DNA of 64,000 nucleotides, from contig CALMGM010000004.1 of assembly GCA_937863685.1 (NCBI GenBank), positions 1-64,000 on the forward strand, read 5' to 3'. A program made the translations under genes and the position numbers. Shown one piece after another: positions 13,312 to 22,763 of this stretch (within the stretch, counting starts at the first letter, position 1; every line of letters starts with the position of its first letter). The notes beneath the pieces were generated by a model. The model had not been told where the DNA came from. It made no database searches and was given only the letters and a program-made list of their open reading frames with translations. Source of the stretch: an uncultured bacterium. GTDB lineage: Bacteria > Edwardsbacteria > AC1 > EtOH8.

Positions 13312-15663
13312 TTACTGGTTATTTATCCCGACAGAAAGCACCTGTCCCAATGCAATACCGCCATCGTTTGCCGGCACCTGACGGTGTACAAGCACTTGAT
13401 AATTTTTTCTTAAAAGCCCCTGTTTGATGCTGTTTAAAAGATATCTGTTCTGGAAGACCCCGCCGGACAGGGCAACAGTATTGATACCGGTTTTTGACCT
13501 CGAATTATCGCACATCAGCAAAGTAAAGTCAACGATTGTGTTATGAAACTTGTCCGAACAGATGCCGGAATTCGCCCCTTCCAAAACATCCTCCGTTAAC
13601 TGCCGCCACATCCTTTTGATTGATATTGCCAGCATCCCTTTTTCTTCAATAACATCATATTCATATCTTTCATTGATCCCCAAAGCCAGGCAATTCTCCA
13701 GGGCCATGGCCGCCTGGGCCTCAAAAGTGATGCTCCGGCAGACGCCCAACATGGCGCTGACCGCATCGAACAATCTGCCCAGACTGGATGTCCAGACCAG
13801 GTTAAAGTCGCTCTCCAGTTGTTTTGCTATCACCTCCGCCTCCGTTTGACTATCCTTGGGCATCAGGTTCACGGGAAGCTGGTTGAGAAGATACTGGCTG
13901 TAGGCGGCAGCGATCCGATAAGGCTTTTTGATGGAGGCCTCTCCGCCCGGCAGTGGAAGATATTCCAAATGGCCCGTTCGTTCGATATTTTTGCCGTCGA
14001 AGACAAAGAACTCCCCGCCCCATATTTTTCCATCTTCGCCGTAGCCGGTGCCGTCGAAAGCCACGCCGATAGCCGGGATGCCCTTTCCGTTATCGGCCAA
14101 CGTGCTTAGGATGTGTGCCTTATGATGCTGGACTGCGCACAGGGTTCCCCCGCTCTGTTCCCGGGCCCACTTGGTGGTAAGGTAATCGGAGTGCAGGTCG
14201 TGAACGATAATTTCCGGTTTTATCTTGAACCACTTCTGGTATTTATCCACCATTTCTTCGAAAAAGGACAGGGAAGCGGTATTGTCCATCTCGCCGATAT
14301 ACTGGCTGACATATGCCTTGTCACCCGATGCCAGACAAAAAACGTTCTTCATTTCCCCGCCCACCGCCAGGGTGGGAGGCACCGGGGCCGGGAGAATGAT
14401 GGGGTTGGGAGCGTAGCCCCGGGAATGACGGATTATCTGAATACGGGATGATTTCTCGGACTGCTGGTCTCTCTGTTTTTTTTGATCTTTGATCTTTGAT
14501 CTTTGATCTTCATCATCGGCCACAAACACAATGGAATCATCGTTGCGATTCTCGATATCCCTGTCGTTCAGAAGGAAATGATCGGCGATGCCCGACAGTT
14601 TATCCAAAGCCTCCCGGTTCCTGATAACGACCGGTTCATCCTGGATATTGCCCGAAGTCATCACTAATACCACGAATCCGTTGGATATTTTTCTCAGATC
14701 TTTGAATAAAAGATGATGCACCGGGGCATAGGCCAGCATCACGCCCAAGTAGTTGTTCCCCGGAGCCACATGATCGGATATCTTTGATATTTTATTTTTA
14801 ACTTTTAACTTTGCCAAAAGCACTATCGGCGCCTGGCTGGATCCCAGGACCTTTGCTTCCCGATCGTTCACTTCGCAGATGACCCGGATATCTTCCAGGG
14901 ACCCGCACATCAGGGCCAGCGGCTTGTCCGGCCGGTTCTTTCTGCCGCGGAGTCTTGCGACCGCAGCATCATTGCCGGCATCGCAGGCCAGATGGAAACC
15001 GCCGACACCCTTGATGGCGACTATCCGGCCATCCAAGATGGCCTTTGCCGCGCTTTTTATGGCATCGGTATTTTCTGCGACTGTTTTTCCGTCGTTGTCA
15101 TCAAGCCATATCTTGGGCCCGCATACCGAACAGGCGTTGGGCTGGGCGTGGAAGCGGCGATTCTCCGGGTCGTCGTATTCCTTTTGACAAGCGGGACACA
15201 TGGAAAAGGCCGACATGGTGGTCTGGGGCCGGTCATAGGGAGTGTTTTTGATGATGGAAAATCTGGGGCCGCAGTTGGTGCAGTTAATGAAGGAATATTC
15301 GTGGCGGCGATCATTCGGATCCAGCATCTCCGTCCGGCAGTCATCGCATAAAGCGATGTCCGGAGATATACGGGTAATACCGTCGACATCCAGGCTCTCT
15401 TTGATGACAAAGGTCTCATGGTTTTCAGATTCGATCGGAGAAATGGACATATCGTCGATCACCGCTTGGGGAGGGAGTTCGCGAGGAATGTCCGACAAGA
15501 GGGCATCCACATCGCCGGGCTGCCCTTGCACCAACAGCTCCACTCCCCGGCTGGAATTGAGCACCCAGCCGGCAAGCCGGTGTTTTTTGGCCAGCCGGTA
15601 TATGAAGGGTCGGAACCCCACCCCTTGGACGATGCCGTTAATTTTTACTTTTACTGCTTTCAT
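13312..15663 (-). CDS. hypF: Carbamoyltransferase HypF
   Basis: A 783-residue HypF that makes the carbamoyl group for HypE from carbamoyl phosphate and ATP. Domains in order: acylphosphatase (GIVQGVGFRPFIYRLA, residues 10-25), two zinc fingers (CDDC 106-109, CTNC 128-131, CPAC 156-159, CSVC 178-181), a YrdC-like domain (about 200-370) and a Kae1-like domain to the C-terminus (VQHHKAH, ALSGGVFQNRYLL). Two heptamer arrays lie inside: TTTGATC x4 coding for residues about 386-395 (DQRSKIKDQ) in the YrdC/Kae1 linker, and a degenerate AT-rich one at about 284-295. Both keep the frame. No hydrogenase structural gene, hypA or hypB is in the window. Confidence 0.94.
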   Translation of the reverse strand: MKAVKVKINGIVQGVGFRPFIYRLAKKHRLAGWVLNSSRGVELLVQGQPGDVDALLSDIPRELPPQAVIDDMSISPIESENHETFVIKESLDVDGITRISPDIALCDDCRTEMLDPNDRRHEYSFINCTNCGPRFSIIKNTPYDRPQTTMSAFSMCPACQKEYDDPENRRFHAQPNACSVCGPKIWLDDNDGKTVAENTDAIKSAAKAILDGRIVAIKGVGGFHLACDAGNDAAVARLRGRKNRPDKPLALMCGSLEDIRVICEVNDREAKVLGSSQAPIVLLAKLKVKNKISKISDHVAPGNNYLGVMLAYAPVHHLLFKDLRKISNGFVVLVMTSGNIQDEPVVIRNREALDKLSGIADHFLLNDRDIENRNDDSIVFVADDEDQRSKIKDQKKQRDQQSEKSSRIQIIRHSRGYAPNPIILPAPVPPTLAVGGEMKNVFCLASGDKAYVSQYIGEMDNTASLSFFEEMVDKYQKWFKIKPEIIVHDLHSDYLTTKWAREQSGGTLCAVQHHKAHILSTLADNGKGIPAIGVAFDGTGYGEDGKIWGGEFFVFDGKNIERTGHLEYLPLPGGEASIKKPYRIAAAYSQYLLNQLPVNLMPKDSQTEAEVIAKQLESDFNLVWTSSLGRLFDAVSAMLGVCRSITFEAQAAMALENCLALGINERYEYDVIEEKGMLAISIKRMWRQLTEDVLEGANSGICSDKFHNTIVDFTLLMCDNSRSKTGINTVALSGGVFQNRYLLNSIKQGLLRKNYQVLVHRQVPANDGGIALGQVLSVGINNQ
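14481..14508. repeat. Heptamer array TTTGATC inside hypF
   Basis: Four perfect tandem copies of TTTGATC. In the hypF direction they read GATCAAA, which has no stop in any phase and codes for DQRSKIK. Confidence 0.9.
14780..14814. repeat. Degenerate AT-rich heptamers inside hypF
   Basis: Units TATCTTT, GATATTT, TATTTTT, AACTTTT and AACTTTG. In hypF they encode the Lys/Ile-rich segment LAKLKVKNKISKIS, at odds with the surrounding composition. Confidence 0.6.
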
Positions 15664-15758
15664 CTCGAAAAACTTGTTTAAAAAGGCCGCCCCTGTAGGG
15701 ACAGCCTGAATATATTAACAGGAACTGCTGATATCTTGTATTTACACATTCAGCGGAA

Positions 15759-18700
15759 TCATGTGAAAAGACCGGATTTCTTGTCTATCTGAAGTTCCAG
15801 ATCCTCCAGTATCCGTTTTTGTTCGTCTATCTTGCGGGATAACTCGCGGGATTCCTTCTTCATATTCTCCATCTCGGACATCTCCATGGAAAGCACCTGG
15901 AACCGCTTGAGCAAAGCGGCTTCCTCGCCTGATTTTGCGGTGACGGAATCCTGGACCGCTTTCAGCTTGGCCTGCGACGATTCCGTCTCCGAGGCCAGCT
16001 TGTCGATCTCCTGCTGCAGGCTCTCTTTTTTAGTGCTGATGCCGGCCAGCTCCATATCGGCCTGCGCGGTCAGCTCCTGATTCCGGTTCTTGAGCTCGGC
16101 CAGGGTCCTCTCTAACTCCTGGCGCTGGCGCTCCTTGCTCTCCACTTCCGATTCCACCCCCCGCAGCAGTTCGTTGATGCCGTCCAGCTTACGGTTCTTC
16201 TCTTCCATCTCCTGCTGGATCTGTTCGACCTGATCCTTAAGCTTCTGCTTTGAGGCCTCGGTCTCCTGGGACAGGCTCTCCAGTTCTCGATTCTGCAGCT
16301 GCACCTGGTTTTCGAACTCCCGTTTGGCTTCGCTCAGCTGGTGATCGATGCTTTCTTTCTGCGATCTGGCATCGGCCGCCGCGGCCGACAATTCCTCCTG
16401 CTCGACCTTAAGGGTTCCGGACTCATCCCGCAGGCTGTTTATCCGTCCTGACAGTTCTTCCGATTCTTTTCGCCCGTTCTCCAGCTGGCTCTTTACTTTC
16501 TCCAGCTGGCCGCTGAGATCAACCAGTTCGGATTCGGCCGTCTGGATGCTGCGGGCCCGCTCCTGCATCAGGCGTTGGTTCTCGGAATCGATCTCCTCCA
16601 GTTCTTTTCTGCCCTGCTCCAGCTGTGCCGCAAGCTCTTCGGCCTGGGCTTTCAGCTCCCGCGTTTTGGCCAGCTGCTCCTCTATGGAGCTGCCCTGCTG
16701 GGTGCGGAATTCCATGGCCTCCTTGATCCACTGTTCTAGGTCGGTCCGCTTTTTATGAAGGGTGTCGAGCTGAACCTCCAGTTCCTCTTTTTCGGACTTC
16801 AATCGCCCGGCCAGTTCCTCCCTTTGGGCTTCTAATTGGGCTGCTTGGGCTTTCTGTTGTTCGATTTTTTCAGCCAAATGCTGGTTCTCTCTGCTGTTCC
16901 CCTTTAACTGCTCCTGGACATCATCGTGTTGGCCCTGAACCGACTTAAGCTTTGATTCCCAATCCGACAGTTCGCTCCGCCTCCGGCCGATCTCGGCATC
17001 CAGCGCCGTTTGCTCCTCCAGCATTGAGGAATAACGCTGGCGGGCCTCATCTATCTGCCGGGCGGTCTGGGCCAGCAGCTCTGCCTGGGTCCCTTGTTCC
17101 TGTTTGGTGCCTGCCAGCCGTTTTTCCAGTTCCTCCTGGCTGGACATTGCCAGGCCGATGGATTCGGACAGATGAAGGTGCTCTTGTTCCTTATTCTTGA
17201 TCTGCTCCGTCAGATCTTTCAGTTCGCTCTGCCGGGAGGACAGTCTTTCCTCCAGCTGGCTGATCTCGGCCAGCTTGGCATTCAAGGTGTTTTCCGAAGA
17301 TATGATCTGGGATTTGTTGGACTCCACCGCCCCGGCGGTGTCGTTCTTTTGTTTATTGAGTTCGTCTATCTTCTGAGCCATAGCCAGGCCGTTCTGGCGG
17401 AGCGATTCGATCTTCTGCTGAAGCTGGATGATTATCTCCTGCTTTTTCTCGGTATTCTGCTTGAGTTCGGAGATTCCTGCATCCAGGGCCGATACCTGGC
17501 GGTTTCTCTCCACCAGCAGGCTGTTGGAATTGGCCAGATCGACGCTCAGACGCTCCAGTTCCGCTTCGTTCTTCCGGCACTGTTCCTCCGTCTTCTCCAG
17601 TTCCAGCTTGGCCTGGTATGTCTGCTGATTGAGCTGCACCTTCCGGCTCTCCAGATCGGAAAGCTCCTGGGTGATCTGAGCCGCCTGTGCCTGGTCATGC
17701 TCCAGGGTTTGTTTCAATGATTCTATCTGACCTGGCAGCTCCTGCAGGGCGGTCTGCTTGGCGGAGAGATCCTTATGCAGCTCGGCCGCCACCGTCTCCA
17801 TGACCGCCACCTGGTGACGTTTTTCGTCCAGAGTTTTTTCCACCTTGGCAGTAGCCTCCGAGGCCATCACCCCCTGCTTCAGTTTGTCCTGTTTCTCCTG
17901 ATCGGCGTGAATGATCTGAGAGTTCAAGTCCAGCAGAACGTTCTCATTATCGGCCCGGCGCTTGTCCAGATCGGCCACCTCGGCGCTGAGCATATTGACC
18001 CTCTGCTGGATCTTCTCCATCAGATCATTAAGGGCCTGTTGTTCGTTCTGACGCAAGGCGTATTCCGATGCGATCCGCTGTAGGCTCTGCTCGGTGTCGG
18101 CTATCTCCTGCCGCAGCCGGACCAGCTCCGCCTGGGAGGCCAGATTATCCTGGCTCAGTTTCCCCTGGCGGGCCGAATCCTTCTCGATCTCCTCCTGCAG
18201 CGACAGACTCTGCTTCTCCAGGATCTTGACGTCAGCCTCCCGGGCCTTCATGGTGGCGATGGTTTCCTTGAGCTGGCCCCGGTATTTGTCCAGGGAATCC
18301 AGGGTCGATCTGCGTTCCTTTTTACTGCGCCTTATTCTCCTGAGTAATTTGGCCTCATCCTTGCGGCGCTGTTTTATCTGGCCTTCTATGAATATCTTCT
18401 CCAGCTTTTTTATCTCCAGCGCCTGGTCGATCGGCTTCTCCTGCCGGTGGAATATACGGGACATCCAGCCCGGAGCAGCAGCACCGGCCTGAGCAGTCTC
18501 CCGGGAAGCGGCTTCCGGATCGCCGCCTTGCCCTATCGGATCCCCGGGCAGCTGATGCTCCTGTTTATCTTCTGAAGCAGGGGCCGGTTCTGTCGAAAGC
18601 ACCTGGTCGGCAATATCGTCATCGTTCCCATCATCCTTGTTCCATCCCGGTTCTTCGGAAGCTTGATCCGGGGCGGGCTCAGAAGTTTTATTGAATATAC

Positions 18701-19115
18701 GGCCCAGCAGCCTGCCGATCATGCCCTCTTTGGGTTCCTGTCCGGGTTGGCCTTCCCGGACAGGGCTTTCATCCTCCGGTTCATCCGGGGGATTCTCATC
18801 CTGTTCCGTCAAGGCTTCGGGCTCCTCCGGAGAGAAGGATTCTTCCGCGGCAGCGGTTTCCGGTTCGGAAGCCGCTTTTATATCCTCATGGTAACGGGCA
18901 TCGTTTTCTTCGGAGGATATTGTCTGGTTGAGGTTTTCTGCAGGGATTTCGTCATCAGCCACCCGGAACTCATCCTTCACCGACAGGGCCCGGCTGATCC
19001 TCTTGGCGGACCGGGCCAGCCTGCCAAGGAACCCGCCCCGGGAAGCTTCCCGAGTCTCCGGAGATTGATTGCCGCTCTCCCGGGTCTCCTGTTGGTCAAA
19101 ACCTTTCTGGTCCAT
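15759..19115 (-). CDS. Very large coiled-coil protein, SMC-like without ATPase
   Basis: An 1118-residue protein with no recognised enzyme domain. Residues 1-230 are acidic, Pro/Glu/Ser-rich and probably disordered. Three short basic-hydrophobic motifs interrupt them: GFLGRLARS (28-36), GMIGRLLGRIF (131-141) and GWMSRIFHR (216-224), all of the form G-hydrophobic-hydrophobic-(G/S)-R-(L/I). Residues about 230-1115 are one continuous heptad-repeat coiled coil rich in Glu, Gln, Lys and Leu, on the order of 100 nm if fully extended. There are no Walker motifs, signal peptide or membrane segment. It starts 3 bases after mutS and is surely co-transcribed with it. It may be a cytoskeletal, nucleoid or envelope-tether protein; the actual role is unknown. 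Confidence 0.8.
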   Translation of the reverse strand: MDQKGFDQQETRESGNQSPETREASRGGFLGRLARSAKRISRALSVKDEFRVADDEIPAENLNQTISSEENDARYHEDIKAASEPETAAAEESFSPEEPEALTEQDENPPDEPEDESPVREGQPGQEPKEGMIGRLLGRIFNKTSEPAPDQASEEPGWNKDDGNDDDIADQVLSTEPAPASEDKQEHQLPGDPIGQGGDPEAASRETAQAGAAAPGWMSRIFHRQEKPIDQALEIKKLEKIFIEGQIKQRRKDEAKLLRRIRRSKKERRSTLDSLDKYRGQLKETIATMKAREADVKILEKQSLSLQEEIEKDSARQGKLSQDNLASQAELVRLRQEIADTEQSLQRIASEYALRQNEQQALNDLMEKIQQRVNMLSAEVADLDKRRADNENVLLDLNSQIIHADQEKQDKLKQGVMASEATAKVEKTLDEKRHQVAVMETVAAELHKDLSAKQTALQELPGQIESLKQTLEHDQAQAAQITQELSDLESRKVQLNQQTYQAKLELEKTEEQCRKNEAELERLSVDLANSNSLLVERNRQVSALDAGISELKQNTEKKQEIIIQLQQKIESLRQNGLAMAQKIDELNKQKNDTAGAVESNKSQIISSENTLNAKLAEISQLEERLSSRQSELKDLTEQIKNKEQEHLHLSESIGLAMSSQEELEKRLAGTKQEQGTQAELLAQTARQIDEARQRYSSMLEEQTALDAEIGRRRSELSDWESKLKSVQGQHDDVQEQLKGNSRENQHLAEKIEQQKAQAAQLEAQREELAGRLKSEKEELEVQLDTLHKKRTDLEQWIKEAMEFRTQQGSSIEEQLAKTRELKAQAEELAAQLEQGRKELEEIDSENQRLMQERARSIQTAESELVDLSGQLEKVKSQLENGRKESEELSGRINSLRDESGTLKVEQEELSAAAADARSQKESIDHQLSEAKREFENQVQLQNRELESLSQETEASKQKLKDQVEQIQQEMEEKNRKLDGINELLRGVESEVESKERQRQELERTLAELKNRNQELTAQADMELAGISTKKESLQQEIDKLASETESSQAKLKAVQDSVTAKSGEEAALLKRFQVLSMEMSEMENMKKESRELSRKIDEQKRILEDLELQIDKKSGLFT

Positions 19116-19118
19116 ACG

Positions 19119-21698
19119 CTATTCCTCTCCCGACATTTCTTTTAATTTGGCCAACCTGTTAAGGGCCTCGATGGGGGTCATCTTCTCGGGCTGCAGATGT
19201 TTGATCTCCCGCAGTATCTCCTGCTCCTCCCGGCTGAAAAGCTCCAAGCGTTCCTCCTCTTTGTCCGACCGGCCATGCCGGGCCAGACGGGGCGTGGCAT
19301 CGGACAACAAGGCATCCTGTTCCAGATTGCCCAGTATCTCCCGGGCCCGGAAGATCACCTTGGCCGGGATGCCGGCCAGCCGGGCCACCTGCACCCCGTA
19401 GCTTTGCCCGGCGCTGCCCTTGACCACCTGCCGCAGAAAGATGATCTCATCGCCCCATTCCTTGACGGCCATGGAATAATTCTGCACCCCGGCCAGCTGG
19501 ACGGCCAGCTCGGTCAGCTCGTGGTAATGGGTGGCGAACAGGGTCCGGCAGCCGATCTGGTCGTGCAGGTATTCGCTGACCGCCCAGGCGATGGCCAGGC
19601 CGTCGAAGGTGCTGGTGCCGCGCCCGATCTCGTCCAGCAGCACCAGGCTCCGGGAAGTGGCGTTGTTAAGGATGTTCCCGGTCTCGTTCATCTCGGCCAG
19701 AAAGGTGCTGACCCCCTTGGCCAGATCATCGGAGGCTCCGATCCGGGTGAAGACCCGATCGGTGATCCCGATATGGGCCTCCTGGGCCGGCACGAACGAT
19801 CCCATCTGGGCCATGATGGTCACCAGGGCGATCTGCCGGAGATAGGTGGACTTTCCGGCCATATTGGGCCCGGTCAGGATGATCAGCCGGTGGTCGCCGT
19901 CGTTCAGCAGGGCGTCGTTGGCCACAAACTGTCCCAGTTGGAAATTCCGCTCCACCACCGGATGGCGGCCATGGACGATGTGGATGCGGGGGGCATCGTC
20001 CACCACCGGGCGGCGGTACCGGTTATTGGCGGCGGCCTGGGCCAGGCTGCAGACCGCATCGATGGCTGCCACCCCCTCGGCCGTCTGCTTGATCCGCTGG
20101 CCCCAGACTGATATCTCCTGGCGCAGGCCGGAGAAAATCTCCAGCTCCAGGGCCTTGATCTTTTCCTCGGCCCCCAGCACCTTGTCCTCGTATGCCTTTA
20201 ACTCCGGAGTGATGAACCGCTCGGCGTTGCTCAGGGTCTGCTTGCGTATATAATCCTGGGGAGCCGCTGCCAGGTTGGCCTTGCTGATCTCGATGTTGTA
20301 CCCGAAGACCGAATTATATTTGACCTTCAGGGACTGGATCCCGGTGCGCTCCCGTTCGCTGTTCTGGTAATCGGCGATCCAGCTCTTGCTGTCCCGGGCC
20401 AGAGAGCGGAGCTCGTCCAGGTCGCCGTTGAAGCCGTCACGGATGAAACCGCCCTTGGATAACGACATCGGGGGGTCATCGGCCAAAGCCTTGTTCAGCA
20501 AAGCGGTCAACCCGTCAAAATCATGCAGGGTCTCCGACAGACCTTCCCAGAATCCCCCCGCCGGCAGTCCGGCCTTTATCCGCGGGATCTCTTCCAGGGA
20601 ACGCCCGGTGGCCAGTAGGTCCCGGGGCCCGGCCCTTTGGCAGACGATGCGGCCCAGCAGCCGTTCCAGGTCCTGGACGTTCCTGAGTTGCTTGGCCAGC
20701 CCGTCCCTGGCGGACCGGACCTCCACCAGGCTCTGGACGGCATCCTGCCGTTTCGTTATTTCAGCGATATCCAGCAGCGGGGCCGCCAGCCACCTTCTTA
20801 TCAGCCGTCCTCCCATGGCCGTTGCCGTGTGGTCGATGGTGTTCAGCAGGCTGATGCCTTGGGGATGGCCCTCGGGGAAAAGATTCAGGTTTCTGACGGT
20901 GGCGTTGTCCAGCAGCATCTGGCCCTGCAGGGAGTAGGGTATCATCTTGGCGATGTGGCTGACGGCCGTCCTCTGATTCTCCTCCAGATAACCGATGGCC
21001 GCCCCGGCCGCCCCGACGGCCAAGGTCAGATCCTGGCAGCCGAACCCCGCCAGCGAGGCAGTTTTGAAATGCCCCAGCAGTTTCTTCAACGCCGAGCTGT
21101 ATTCAAAATAGCGGTCCTCCCGGTCGGTCAAGGGGAACCCGGCCAGGGCCGGCCCGATCTTCGGGCGGTCGGAGCCTGACACCAGTATCTCGGAAGGCTG
21201 GTTGCGCAGCACCTCGTCGGAAAGTTCCGCCAGAGACATCTCGGCCACCCTCAGATTCCCGGCCGACAGGTCGCACAGGGCCAGCCCGCACCGGTCCTGG
21301 CGGCAGATGACCGCGGCCAGCAGGTTCTCCCTTTTTTCATCCAGCAGTGAGGATCGCATCACCGTCCCGGGGGTGATCACTTCGGTGACCTCGCGCCGGA
21401 CGATGCCTTTGGCCAGTTTGGGATCCTCCACCTGGTCGCAGATGGCCACCTTGTGGCCCTCTTTGATCAGCCTGGTGACATAGCGTTCCAGGGCATGATG
21501 CGGGATCCCGGCCAACGGGACGTCATTCCCCTTGCCGTGGTTGCGGGAGGTCAGCACTATCCCCAGCACCCTGGAGGTCAGCACCGCATCCTCGAAGAAG
21601 GTCTCGTAGAAATCGCCCACCCTGAAAAGAAGGATGGCCTCGGGCTGTTCCTGTTTGATCCGGTGGTACTGGGCAATCATGGGGGTCACTTTTTCCAT
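19119..21698 (-). CDS. mutS: DNA mismatch repair protein MutS
   Basis: An 859-residue MutS1. The mismatch-reading motif FYE (residues 30-32 in RVGDFYETFFEDA) is present, the P-loop is LTGPNMAGKSTYLRQ, and the Walker B region reads LVLLDEIGRGTSTFDGLAIAWA. It detects base mismatches and small loops and clamps on DNA with ATP. Length and domain order are normal, with a C-terminal dimerisation tail. It starts one base after the SPOR/TPR gene and is followed 3 bases later by the coiled-coil gene. No mutL is in the window. Confidence 0.96.
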   Translation of the reverse strand: MEKVTPMIAQYHRIKQEQPEAILLFRVGDFYETFFEDAVLTSRVLGIVLTSRNHGKGNDVPLAGIPHHALERYVTRLIKEGHKVAICDQVEDPKLAKGIVRREVTEVITPGTVMRSSLLDEKRENLLAAVICRQDRCGLALCDLSAGNLRVAEMSLAELSDEVLRNQPSEILVSGSDRPKIGPALAGFPLTDREDRYFEYSSALKKLLGHFKTASLAGFGCQDLTLAVGAAGAAIGYLEENQRTAVSHIAKMIPYSLQGQMLLDNATVRNLNLFPEGHPQGISLLNTIDHTATAMGGRLIRRWLAAPLLDIAEITKRQDAVQSLVEVRSARDGLAKQLRNVQDLERLLGRIVCQRAGPRDLLATGRSLEEIPRIKAGLPAGGFWEGLSETLHDFDGLTALLNKALADDPPMSLSKGGFIRDGFNGDLDELRSLARDSKSWIADYQNSERERTGIQSLKVKYNSVFGYNIEISKANLAAAPQDYIRKQTLSNAERFITPELKAYEDKVLGAEEKIKALELEIFSGLRQEISVWGQRIKQTAEGVAAIDAVCSLAQAAANNRYRRPVVDDAPRIHIVHGRHPVVERNFQLGQFVANDALLNDGDHRLIILTGPNMAGKSTYLRQIALVTIMAQMGSFVPAQEAHIGITDRVFTRIGASDDLAKGVSTFLAEMNETGNILNNATSRSLVLLDEIGRGTSTFDGLAIAWAVSEYLHDQIGCRTLFATHYHELTELAVQLAGVQNYSMAVKEWGDEIIFLRQVVKGSAGQSYGVQVARLAGIPAKVIFRAREILGNLEQDALLSDATPRLARHGRSDKEEERLELFSREEQEILREIKHLQPEKMTPIEALNRLAKLKEMSGEE

Positions 21699-21699
21699 A

Positions 21700-22758
21700 T
21701 CACCTTTCGACCACCATCGTTTTCAGCCCGAATTTGTCCTTGAATACCTGCTGGGCCTTTTTCAGCTCGGCTGAATTCTCGTAGGGGCCGGCCTGCAGTT
21801 TGTATATCGTGCTCTTGCCTTCCCTGACCTCCTCCACCACGGTATCGAAACCTTCGGCCCGCACCTTTTTGGCCCAGCCGTCCATGATGGCCTTGTTATT
21901 GTAGGCCCCTATCTGCAGATAATAGAAACTGAGGGCTGCCGGCTCTTCCGGGGCCGGGGCCGGAGCATTGGTTTGGGGCAGGTCCTCCGCCTGGCCTGGC
22001 AGTACATCAGTCCCGCCGCTATCAGAAAGGCCGCTGCCGTCCGGCCCTTCACCAGGCCCTTCCCCGGACAAAGCGGCTATCAAGTATTCCCGGGCGCTGC
22101 CGGACTCCGGTGCGCCGGGAAAAAGGTCCATGATCCTTTTCCAGCAATCCCTGGCCCTGGCCTGGTCCCCATTTTTCTGCCAGTACCCCGCCAAACTGCT
22201 CAGCAACGACGCCCCGCCGGAGGCCTTGGGATACTGATCCAGATAGGCGTTGATATAGGCCTCGGCTGTGTTCAAACTGTCGCTGCCCAGTGCCAACAGG
22301 GCCAGTTTGGACAGGCTCTCCCGGCCGGCCGGGGTGCTGCCATATTTCGAGTAGGTATACAGATAGCGTTCCCGGGCCTGGGAATGGGATCCCACGTTCT
22401 GCAGATACTGGGCCGTGGCGTAGGATGCCTGCGAAGCCAGAGGATGGGCGGGGTAGTTGTCCAGGATGAACTGGTAATGCCCGAAGGCGTTGTTCCCGCT
22501 GGTCTCGATACGGGCCAGGGTGAACCTGGCCTCGGGGATGAACTTCCCCTTGGGGTGCCGTGACAGGTACTTTTTATAGGCCTCGGTGGCTTGGGGATAC
22601 TTTCCGGCCTGGCACAACTGCCAGGCCGCTTCGTATTCCTTTTCCTCGCTGATCCCGAAGCAAAAAGAACTGTTCAGCAGCAATAACGCGATCAAAGGCC
22701 CGGCCGATCTTACAATCGGACCAAATGTCCATTTTATATCAGTGGCTTTATGCAGCAT
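21700..22758 (-). CDS. Exported TPR protein with C-terminal SPOR domain
   Basis: A 352-residue envelope protein. Residues about 20-35 (GPLIALLLLNSSFCFG) form a signal peptide or anchor. Then come YbgF/BamD-like TPR units (residues about 38-230: YEAAWQLCQAGKYPQATEAY, HYQFILDNYPAHPLASQASY), a Pro/Gly linker, and a SPOR domain at about 275-352 (FYYLQIGAYNNKAIMDGWAK, YKLQAGPYEN). SPOR domains bind denuded peptidoglycan glycan strands at division sites. ATG at 22756-22758 is chosen because it leaves a proper signal sequence and starts 5 bases after the upstream stop; a longer form from 22806 would overlap the lipoprotein gene. Confidence 0.8.
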   Translation of the reverse strand: MLHKATDIKWTFGPIVRSAGPLIALLLLNSSFCFGISEEKEYEAAWQLCQAGKYPQATEAYKKYLSRHPKGKFIPEARFTLARIETSGNNAFGHYQFILDNYPAHPLASQASYATAQYLQNVGSHSQARERYLYTYSKYGSTPAGRESLSKLALLALGSDSLNTAEAYINAYLDQYPKASGGASLLSSLAGYWQKNGDQARARDCWKRIMDLFPGAPESGSAREYLIAALSGEGPGEGPDGSGLSDSGGTDVLPGQAEDLPQTNAPAPAPEEPAALSFYYLQIGAYNNKAIMDGWAKKVRAEGFDTVVEEVREGKSTIYKLQAGPYENSAELKKAQQVFKDKFGLKTMVVER

Positions 22759-22763
22759 CTGAT

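Noticed and set aside
14481-14508. A CRISPR-like array from the tandem repeats
   Set aside because: The units are 7 bases with no spacers, and no cas genes are present.
19197-20111. A 304-residue open frame on the plus strand opposite mutS, and similar long frames opposite aspS, porB, glnA and the P-loop regions
   Set aside because: They lie antisense to clearly conserved genes and have low-complexity, Gly/His/Gln-rich translations with no family motif. They are shadows of codon bias.
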